Shown: in pieces, positions 7,637-13,338 of the stretch | Numbering within the stretch: position 1 is the stretch's first letter | How the letters are laid out: every line of letters starts with the position of its first letter | Assembly (NCBI GenBank): GCA_000404785.1 | Contig: ASNI01000006.1 | Coordinates: forward strand, 1 to 64,000 | Source of the DNA: Cloacimonetes bacterium SCGC AAA252-N17 | GTDB lineage: Bacteria; Cloacimonadota; Cloacimonadia; JGIOTU-2 | DNA length: 64,000 nt | Direction: 5' to 3' | Program-made: the position numbers and the translations under genes | The notes under the pieces: generated by a model | What the model was told of the DNA's origin: nothing | Databases searched by the model: none | Seen by the model: only the letters and a program-made list of their open reading frames with translations

Positions 7637-8382
7637 ATGAATCCATTTCAATATGGCAATATTGTATCAGGAGATTTCTTTTATGACCGCAAGGAAGAGT
7701 TGTTGCGCATTAAGCAAACACTGAAGGGGGGAAACAACTTAATGCTTTATGCTCCCAGGCGCTACGGGAAATCTTCTTTGGTAGCAAAGGCTATGAACAC
7801 CATCAGAATGTATCATATTTGTTTCTCGGAAGCCGGACACATCTTTTGAAAAATATGTTTAACAACAAAAACAGGGCTTTTTATAATGCAGCAATGCTTA
7901 TGAATATTAGAGCAATGGATACTGAACATTCTATTAATTTTTTATCTGATCGTTTTGCAAAAGATAATATTGACATATTAAGAAACACTGCCTTATACCT
8001 TATTAAAAAAGTTGATAGTATTCCTTATTATATTCAATTTGTAGCAGCAGAGATCTGGCAACAGATTATTAACAATAAACAAAAAATCACTAATTACCAC
8101 GTTGATAAAGCATTAGAACATATTATTGATTTAAAATCTGATTATTATTGGGAATTAACAAATAAACAAACAAATTATAGAAAAAAAGTTTTGTATGCCA
8201 TCAGTAAATCTGTTGAAGAGTTGTTTTCAAAAAAAACAACAAATGATTATAATCTCGGACCTGTCTCAACAACTCAAAAAGCTGTTAAATCTTTTATTAA
8301 TGAGGGCATTATAGAACGTTTTAATAATCAATACAAATTTTCCGACCCTATCTATAAATTGTTTTTAATCAAAAATTTATGA
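7637..8382 (+). pseudogene. Decayed AAA ATPase gene with internal deletion
   Basis: The first 53 or so codons encode MNPFQYGNIVSGDFFYDR and then the P-loop LYAPRRYGKSSLVAKA, the opening of a STAND/archaeal-type ATPase of about 370-390 residues. From about 7795 the frame shifts by two, and another frame reads YEHHQNVSYLFLGSRTHLL to the normal end at 8382, including the C-terminal winged-helix-like part (KKVLYAISK...FINEGIIERF). Walker B and the rest of the ATPase core are missing, so about 130 codons were deleted at the junction. Both flanking pieces are otherwise clean, pointing to one deletion event rather than slow decay. The ancestral protein may have been a defence or toxin-antitoxin regulator; that is inference. 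Confidence 0.75.
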
Positions 8383-8421
8383 TTATACCTAAAGGCGTAA
8401 CGCTCACGGACGTAGTCAGGG

Positions 8422-8540
8422 GAAAAGCAACCCAGTTCACCCCGTTAAATCCCTTCAGGATCCCGATATATCGGGATATTTAACAGGGTGAAATATAAAA
8501 ATAAAGCCATTTCACCCATGTGTAATAACAGATAAAAGAG
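8422..8540. repeat. R3 composite palindrome
   Basis: 'acccagttcaccccgttaaat' opens a nested palindrome with 'tcccgatatatcggga' at its centre (about 8460-8475), closing with 'tatttaacagggtgaaat'. A near-identical copy lies at 9247-9315, differing by two or three bases. Hairpin formation looks strong. Confidence 0.8.
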
Positions 8541-8577
8541 ATTACACCCCGATTAAATAAAGGTGAAAAAGGAAAAT

Positions 8578-8874
8578 ATGAATTTATATGATATAATTAA
8601 CTTCATAAAAAATAATAAAAAATTTCTAAAAAAACAATATGGGGTTGAAAAAATTGGGATTTTCGGCAGTTATGTTAAAAATAATATTAAAGATGACAGT
8701 GATATAGATATTGCGATAGAAATGGCTAAAGAGAGTAAAACCCTTCATAATTTTTTGGAACTCAAAAGGTATTTAGAAAAGAATCTACAAAGGGAAGTTG
8801 ACTTAGGTATTGAATCAAATTTAAAAAAAGCTGTTAAAAAAAAAATAAAAAGTGAAATTATATATGCCTACTAA
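8578..8874 (+). CDS. MntA-like nucleotidyltransferase (antitoxin)
   Basis: A 98-residue minimal NTase with IGIFGSYVKNNIKDDSDIDI (residues 23-42), a canonical GSx10DxD, and REVDLGIE near residue 74 as third acidic site. Start 8578 (MNLYDIIN) has an AAGGAAA ribosome site five bases upstream; GTG at 8563 is a weaker alternative. The last codons overlap the following HepT-like gene. This is the short form of the family, about 100 residues, typical of pairs with DUF86 partners. Confidence 0.84.
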   Translation: MNLYDIINFIKNNKKFLKKQYGVEKIGIFGSYVKNNIKDDSDIDIAIEMAKESKTLHNFLELKRYLEKNLQREVDLGIESNLKKAVKKKIKSEIIYAY

Positions 8875-9199
8875 AGATCGACTATACCTCGAAGATATCA
8901 TCGCATCAATAGAAGCGATAAAAATATATACTAAAGATATAGAATATAAAGAATTTGTAAAAGACCGCAAAACACATTCTGCAACAATAAGAGAATTAGA
9001 AATTGTTGGTGAAGCAGTAAGCAAGCTGTCTGAAAATATAAAAAATAAAGCCCCTGAGGTTCATTGGAGAGATATTAAGGATTTACGAAACCTCCTAATT
9101 CATGAATATTTTGGTGTAGACCTTGAAATCTTATGGAATATTGTAAATAATGATATTCCAATACTCCATAAAGCGATAAAAACTATTTTAAGTGATTAA
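8864..9199 (+). CDS. DUF86/HepT-like HEPN protein
   Basis: A 111-residue HEPN protein starting MPTKDRLYLEDI. RNLLIHEYFG near residue 78 is the Rx4HxY RNase motif. The 11-base overlap with the NTase gene places it in the same operon. Short N-terminus and IRELEIVGEAVSKL helix are typical of DUF86. GTG at 8852 is a possible but less likely start. Confidence 0.85.
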   Translation: MPTKDRLYLEDIIASIEAIKIYTKDIEYKEFVKDRKTHSATIRELEIVGEAVSKLSENIKNKAPEVHWRDIKDLRNLLIHEYFGVDLEILWNIVNNDIPILHKAIKTILSD

Positions 9200-9836
9200 G
9201 ATTTTTGCGGAATGACATTAGTGTTTCAAAAGACCAAAGACTTAAAGCAACCCAGTTCACCCCGTTAAATCCCTTCGGGATCTCGATATATCGGGATATT
9301 TAACAGGGTGAAATAAAAGAAAAAGAAGATTCCACCCCGATTAACCCGGTGAAATAAAAGACAGATTTCACAGGTTAAAAATAAAAGAAAGAATTTAATG
9401 GGGTAAACAGGGCAGGCCGAGAACACCGAATAACACAGAAAAGGCTGAGATGATTTATAAAAAAGTAATTGTCATTCTGAATCCGCCAGCCGGCGGAGAA
9501 GAATCTCCTAAAAGTAATTGTCATCCCAGTTGAATAGAAAAGAAAGATTCAACGGGATAAATTCTGAAGCACATTCGCCTTGCTCAGTATAAACTCCGCG
9601 AAGTTTACAATCCCGATTTATCGGGGAATCTCGCAAGAAGAACGTTAATCAATCCTTCTGAGAGATCCTTCCCGTCTTTATTTCACTTCAGTCTTCTCCG
9701 CCAGCTGGCGGATACGCCCAGACAGGACGCCGTGACAGGTCCGTCTTCGTTGCACTTCGCCGTGACAGGCGCTCACTTAGTTCACTCGAGGATGACAAAG
9801 AAAAAAGAAATTAGAAAACGGTTAAAATGTAAAACA
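9200..9836. repeat. 637-base repeat block with a filled R3 site
   Basis: No gene. In order: an R3 composite palindrome (9247-9315, copy of 8422); related halves 'cacccc...ggggtaaac' to about 9410; R2 copies near 9470-9510 and 9515-9640. Inside the second R2 copy a 38-base palindrome (9525-9562, cccagttgaat to attcaacgggataaat) interrupts the R2 word gtcat/tctg. A short 'cccgatttatcggg' hairpin is near 9612-9626. R1 words run from 9670 to 9790. Confidence 0.8.
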
Positions 9837-10226
9837 ATGAAAAAAGATATCATAAACATAATAAAAGAAATGCTATTTGCAAGAAAGGAAATTATTGCCG
9901 CATTTATCTACGGCTCATTCCTTAATACCGAAGATTACGATGATATTGATGTTGGGGTATTTACAAATTGTGCATTTCAAGGTTTAGAAAAACCGGATTA
10001 TGAATTTGAATTAGAGCAATTATTATCAAAGAAACTAACAGGTAGCAAAATCGATCTTAGAGTAATTGATGATGCTCCGGATAAATTTTTATATAATGTT
10101 TTCAAGGGTTGCTATCTATTTTCTAAAGACGAAAAAATTGAAAAAATAATAGAGCATGTAATACAAAAAAGCATGGATCAACAATATTATCAAATCCAAT
10201 ATGTGCAACAAGCTTATGGAGTTTAA
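9837..10226 (+). CDS. Orphan MntA-like nucleotidyltransferase
   Basis: A 129-residue minimal NTase. AAFIYGSFLNTEDYDDIDVG gives a GSx8DxD motif, the same short spacing as the protein at 2676, and GSKIDLRVIDDAPDKFLYNV parallels its VDIIIMNNAPDHLIYYI segment, so the two are paralogs. Start at 9837 (MKKDIIN); the frame open upstream translates R1 repeat DNA and is rejected. No HepT-like gene follows: the next genes are a small-protein/NTase pair starting 20 bases later. Either the toxin was lost or the protein works with a distant partner. Confidence 0.8.
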   Translation: MKKDIINIIKEMLFARKEIIAAFIYGSFLNTEDYDDIDVGVFTNCAFQGLEKPDYEFELEQLLSKKLTGSKIDLRVIDDAPDKFLYNVFKGCYLFSKDEKIEKIIEHVIQKSMDQQYYQIQYVQQAYGV

Positions 10227-10245
10227 TTAATGATAGATAAACAAC

Positions 10246-10431
10246 ATGAAAAGAATAATTTTTTTAACTAAGTTAAAAGAACAAAAAAAACAGGATTTGA
10301 AATTCAGACGTTCAATGAGTTCGGAAGAGCGCTTGAGCGAAGTAGAAAGTCTCAGAATTCAAGCTGGTAAATTTTTATATGAATATCCAACAAGATTTCG
10401 AAGAATTATTAGAATTGCTCATAGAGCATAA
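10246..10431 (+). CDS. 61-residue protein overlapping an NTase gene
   Basis: A small very basic protein beginning MKRIIFLTKLKEQ, with MSSEERLSEVESLRIQAGKF in the middle and an Arg-rich end (TRFRRIIRIAHRA). The last 53 bases overlap the NTase gene at 10379 in another frame. It parallels the 1954-2133 gene: same opening MKRI, same (M)(S/T)(S/P)xxR motif before a helix, same overlap with a GG...T(G/N)DID NTase. Family unknown to me. The positive charge would suit RNA binding or masking of the NTase. Partner role is inference. Confidence 0.62.
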   Translation: MKRIIFLTKLKEQKKQDLKFRRSMSSEERLSEVESLRIQAGKFLYEYPTRFRRIIRIAHRA

Positions 10432-10825
10432 GGTAAAATACCTTATCGTTGGGGGATATGCTGTTGCTTTCCATGGATATCCGAGATTTACAAATGATAT
10501 TGATATTTTTTATGAAATGAGTGAAGAAAATGTAAAAAAAATTACCGATTGCCTGGTGGATTTCGGATTTTCTAACTCAGAAGTTAACGGGAAACTATTT
10601 TTGGAAAAAGGTAATATCATTGTTATTGGAGTTGAACCGCTGAGAGTGGATTTTATTAACGATATTGATGGAGTAGAGTTTGCAGCTGCTTGGGAAAATA
10701 GAATCAAGGGTAAATATGGTTCTGTTGAAGTAAATTTTATTTCAAAAACTGATCTGATAAAGAACAAATCAAAAACTAAAAGATCTGAAGATAAACTTGA
10801 TGTAGAAAAGCTTACAGAAATTTGA
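10379..10825 (+). CDS. DUF6036-like nucleotidyltransferase
   Basis: A 148-residue NTase-fold protein. KYLIVGGYAVAFHGYPRFTN continuing into DIDIFY (residues 20-45) is the GG...TNDID signature; PLRVDFINDIDGVEF near residue 88 carries the third carboxylate. Paralog of the protein at 2111 with about the same layout, ending in KxDLIxNK-type residues (SKTDLIKNKSKTKRSED). It starts inside the upstream 61-residue gene, so translation of the two is linked. Biological target unknown. Confidence 0.75.
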   Translation: MNIQQDFEELLELLIEHKVKYLIVGGYAVAFHGYPRFTNDIDIFYEMSEENVKKITDCLVDFGFSNSEVNGKLFLEKGNIIVIGVEPLRVDFINDIDGVEFAAAWENRIKGKYGSVEVNFISKTDLIKNKSKTKRSEDKLDVEKLTEI

Positions 10826-10852
10826 AAGAAATATAAGGTTGTTACGAAGATA

Positions 10853-11182
10853 ATGCTGCATACCGGTCTCACTTCAGATAAATGGAAAACTTTTAGTATT
10901 GATAAGCAGATACTTATGATCGCTAATGAAATGAATCGGGCAAAGAATTGGATTGAGAAGAAGGATTTTGAGAAGGTTTTGCATTGCTATGAGCGCGCTT
11001 TTGAGCTTATTGATCTCACTGTTGATTCGTCAAAGAATAGAAGTTTGATTAATGAGTTAATGAGGGTTCGTGAACTTCTTGCAACAGAATACATTCATAG
11101 AGCTGATAATTCCGAGCAGAATATGAAAATATTTAAAGTTTTGCTTTCCTTAAATTTAGAAAGTTATAATATCTATAACTAA
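10853..11182 (+). CDS. HEPN-like protein paired with MntA-like NTase
   Basis: A 109-residue helical protein: LTSDKWKTFSIDKQILMIAN, EMNRAKNWIEKKDFEKVLHC and YERAFELIDLTVD form the first helices. I know such proteins as the gene immediately upstream of minimal NTases in several phyla; they look like HEPN relatives without an obvious Rx4HxY. TAATG coupling to the NTase (stop 11180-11182, start 11182) supports one module. The order is reversed compared with the MntA/HepT pairs elsewhere in the island. Whether it is toxin or antitoxin cannot be read from sequence. Confidence 0.68.
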   Translation: MLHTGLTSDKWKTFSIDKQILMIANEMNRAKNWIEKKDFEKVLHCYERAFELIDLTVDSSKNRSLINELMRVRELLATEYIHRADNSEQNMKIFKVLLSLNLESYNIYN

Positions 11183-11451
11183 TGAAAAGAGAAAAAATAC
11201 TACATACACTAAAAGATTTTAAAGAAAATAATACTGATAAATATGGTATTTTGACTTTAGGAATTTTCGGCTCTTACGCAAGAGGAGAAGCTAAATCTGA
11301 CAGTGATCTTGATATTGTAGTTGAAATTTCAAATGTAGATATGTTTTTATTGGTTCATATGAAAGATGATTTAGAAAAAATCTTTAATACCAAAATAGAT
11401 ATTGTGGTTAGAAAAGGGGAAAGAAGAGGTTCATATTACGAATTAATATGA
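11182..11451 (+). CDS. MntA-like nucleotidyltransferase
   Basis: An 89-residue minimal NTase with LGIFGSYARGEAKSDSDLDI, a canonical GSx10DxD, and TKIDIVVRKGE near residue 71. The protein ends soon after the core at GSYYELI; many relatives carry about ten more residues. The stop codon abuts three 11-base direct repeats (11453-11485), so the tail may have been altered by repeat expansion. Coupled to the HEPN-like gene upstream. Confidence 0.8.
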   Translation: MKREKILHTLKDFKENNTDKYGILTLGIFGSYARGEAKSDSDLDIVVEISNVDMFLLVHMKDDLEKIFNTKIDIVVRKGERRGSYYELI

Positions 11452-11452
11452 T

Positions 11453-11485
11453 ATGCCAACTTTATGCCAACTTTATGCCAACTTT
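11453..11485. repeat. Three tandem 11-base repeats
   Basis: ATGCCAACTTT occurs at 11453, 11464 and 11475 without spacer, one base after the NTase stop ends. The 11-base period would change frame with each copy. Confidence 0.95.
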
Positions 11486-11746
11486 GAAATAGAGCTATAG
11501 GGAGCACAAGAAGGGTTCATTAAATTTCAGAGGTAATACTAAACAAAGTTTCAAATAAAACAGCGAGTTTAGAACTTAAAAATTTGGAGAAAGAATTAAG
11601 AGTTTAATTAAAGAAAAACATGAATATGTGATGTCTAAACAGTTAAAACAAGGTAAAAGGGTAAAAGATAAAAGGTATCCGTCTTCATTACACTTCGCCG
11701 CGACAAGAAGGTAAAAGGTAAAAGATAAAAGGCAAAAATAAAATAA
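11486..11746. other. Intergenic, low-complexity arm DNA
   Basis: No convincing gene. From about 11648 the sequence is made of 'ggtaaaaggtaaaagataaaagg' words with an R1 fragment (ccgtcttcattacacttcgcc) inserted at about 11679-11704. Such purine-rich words also precede the four-helix-bundle gene at 12897, and here they precede the broken copy at 11747. Confidence 0.55.
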
Positions 11747-11951
11747 ATGAAAAAATACGAAATTGACCTTAACGAAAGATTAATTCAATTCGCAATAAAT
11801 ACTTTCAAATTCCTGAAATCATTACCAAAAGATAAAGAATATGATGTTTTTACCCTGTGAACCCCCCGACGAGAGGGGGAGAAGTGTAACTTCTGTTTCA
11901 CTGGGTGAAGATATAAACTATTAATATCATTTATTTTAAAAATAAAGACAT
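11747..11951 (+). pseudogene. Four-helix-bundle gene broken by an R3 palindrome
   Basis: Codons from 11747 read MKKYEIDLNERLIQFAINTF and on to KEYDVF, matching the N-terminal third of the intact relative at 12897 (ERLLNFVVKTMQFLRSLPHNKEYDVFRYQLS). At 11853 a 56-57-base palindrome (ccctgtgaacccc to cactgggtga) begins and brings a stop at 11858. After it, from 11909, 'agatataaactattaatatcattt' continues the gene (R-Y-K-L-L-I-S), aligning with 'aggtatcaactatcaaaatcatct' in the intact copy, before homology fades. Confidence 0.75.
11853..11908. repeat. R3-type palindrome inserted in a gene
   Basis: CCCTGTGAA at the left end pairs with TTCACTGGG near the right end, and the inner parts (gaagtgtaacttc and ccccccgac...aggggg) can also fold. 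It belongs to the 'ccctgtgaa/ttcacaggg' version of R3 also seen near 7450-7470. Confidence 0.75.
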
Positions 11952-12012
11952 TATGGAAATAATTAATGTTATATTTTTTAAGCAACAATAAATGTATAAA
12001 AAAGGAGATGCG

Positions 12013-12225
12013 ATGCAAAAAATTACTTTAAATATTAAAGACGAATCAAAATTAGATATTTTTATACGGTTTCTTCGTGAAATAAGTTTCATTGAAATAT
12101 CTAAAATAGAAAAATCAACAAACGATTTTGAAACAAAAAGTTTTAATTATTTGTTTGGTATTTGGAAAAACCGCTCCATTTCATTATCCGATATTAGGGA
12201 AAAAGCTTGGGGAAGGAGTCTATAA
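12013..12225 (+). CDS. Putative antitoxin of a VapBC-like pair
   Basis: A 70-residue protein starting MQKITLNIKDESKLDIFIRF. Small size, a beta-strand opening typical of DNA-binding antitoxins, and a tail with WGRSL fit an antitoxin directly upstream of a PIN toxin. Start 12013 follows AAAGGAG at 12001-12007; 11992 is an in-frame alternative with no better site. The stop abuts the toxin start with no gap. Family is not certain. Confidence 0.7.
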   Translation: MQKITLNIKDESKLDIFIRFLREISFIEISKIEKSTNDFETKSFNYLFGIWKNRSISLSDIREKAWGRSL

Positions 12226-12600
12226 ATGGTTTTATGTGATACCAATGTTATTATTGAATTCTTCAAAGGTAATAATAAAACACTTAAAGAACTTGAGCAA
12301 ATTGGTTTTGATAATATAGTTATAAGTACAATTACTGTTATGGAATTATACTATGGGGCTTTAAATAAGAAAGAATTAAGTAAGATTAAAAAATGTATTC
12401 ATTCTTTAAATGTTCATCAAATTGATTCCTATATCTCAGAAATTTCAGTTGAATTGATTGAAAAGTATTCTAAGAGTCATAACCTAATGATTCCAGATGC
12501 TATTATAGCTGCGACAGCAATTTCAATTAAAATGGACCTCTATACTTACAATCTCAAAGATTTCTCTTTCATTAAAGAACTTAAGCTATATAATTTATAA
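12226..12600 (+). CDS. PIN-domain RNase toxin, VapC-like
   Basis: A 124-residue PIN protein, likely a Mg-dependent RNase that cleaves tRNA or rRNA when freed from its antitoxin. Visible carboxylates: Asp5 in LCDTNVIIEFF, Glu in MELYYGAL near residue 39, Asp in MIPDAIIAATA near residue 89. The region that often reads TxNxxDF is YTYNLKDFSFI, so the fourth acidic site is the Asp of KDF. Length and spacing are normal. It directly follows its antitoxin gene. Confidence 0.87.
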   Translation: MVLCDTNVIIEFFKGNNKTLKELEQIGFDNIVISTITVMELYYGALNKKELSKIKKCIHSLNVHQIDSYISEISVELIEKYSKSHNLMIPDAIIAATAISIKMDLYTYNLKDFSFIKELKLYNL

Positions 12601-12896
12601 GAGTTAACAAATTGAGGATGCAATTGAACCCATGGAAAATTCTAAAGATAAAAGGGAAGACAAAAGATAAAAGAAAAAAGACGAAAGATTAAAAGCAGAA
12701 AGTAGAAATTGTAAAGCAGAAAGTTTACCCCGTGAAATCTTTTGTTACTATTTCACCGGGGTAGAAAGCAGAAAGGTATAATATGATAGAAAAATTAGAT
12801 ATTGACGATCATATAAAGAATAATCCTTTATTATATAAATCATTTTTTTAGCATTAGAAATTATCAAATTGTATAAATATTTAACTGAAGAAAAGC
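12601..12896. repeat. Intergenic with R3 palindrome and arm DNA
   Basis: Purine-rich words (ataaaagggaagacaaaagat, aaaaagacgaaagatt) from 12645 to 12715 lead to an intact R3 palindrome, 'taccccgtgaaat...atttcaccggggta', at 12726-12764. A 22-codon open frame at 12783-12851 (MIEKLDIDDH...) is too short to support. The remainder shows nothing recognisable. Confidence 0.65.
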
Positions 12897-13298
12897 ATGG
12901 AATACAAGATTAAAGACGAAAGACAAAAGAGCAAAGAAAAGAAGATTAATCGTGATCTTTCAGAAAGACTTCTTAATTTCGTTGTAAAGACTATGCAATT
13001 TCTACGATCACTTCCACATAACAAAGAGTACGATGTCTTTAGGTATCAACTATCAAAATCATCTTCGTCCATAGGCGCCAACTACGAGGAATCTCAAGCA
13101 TGCACTGAAAATGAATTCAAGCAGCGAATAGCCATCTGTCTTCGTGAAGCTCGTGAAACAAATTATTGGTACAGAGTAATTGATAAACTGGACATTGGTG
13201 ATAGCGAACAAAGAAAATATTTATTACAAGAATCCTATGAATTAAAGTTAATATTTGGATCAATATACTCCAAATGCTACAAGAAGGCAAAAATATGA
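12897..13298 (+). CDS. Four-helix-bundle protein (23S rRNA IVS-type)
   Basis: A 133-residue protein of the family first found inside 23S rRNA intervening sequences (PF05635-like). Core: ERLLNFVVKTMQFLRSLPH, SKSSSSIGANYEESQACTEN, REARETNYWYRVIDKL and a final YSKCYKKAKI. Biochemical role is not known. The first 16 residues (KIKDERQKSKEKK) are encoded by purine-rich arm DNA, and the complementary arm lies just past the gene inside the next one (12906-12932 against 13312-13338). The stop overlaps the next start by ATGA. A broken relative lies 1.1 kb upstream. Confidence 0.85.
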   Translation: MEYKIKDERQKSKEKKINRDLSERLLNFVVKTMQFLRSLPHNKEYDVFRYQLSKSSSSIGANYEESQACTENEFKQRIAICLREARETNYWYRVIDKLDIGDSEQRKYLLQESYELKLIFGSIYSKCYKKAKI

Positions 13299-13338
13299 AT
13301 AATAAAATTTTAATCTTTATTCTTTGCTCTTTAATCTT
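12906..13338. repeat. Inverted arms around the four-helix-bundle gene
   Basis: Left arm 12906-12932 (starts aagattaaagacgaaaga) and right arm 13312-13338 (ends tgctctttaatctt) are reverse complements at 21 of 27 positions, with an 11-base perfect outer block. They would close a stem of a loop of about 380 bases containing nearly the whole gene. Confidence 0.75.

Noticed and set aside
9732..9836. N-terminal extension of the NTase at 9837
   Set aside because: The upstream in-frame codons translate R1 repeat DNA and have no counterpart in the paralog at 2676.
769..12600. Classical integron of toxin-antitoxin cassettes
   Set aside because: No tyrosine integrase, no uniform attC-like site, and two module boundaries (10227-10245, 10826-10852) have no repeat at all.
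12783..12851. 22-codon open frame MIEKLDIDDH...
   Set aside because: Too short, no ribosome site of note and no recognisable family.
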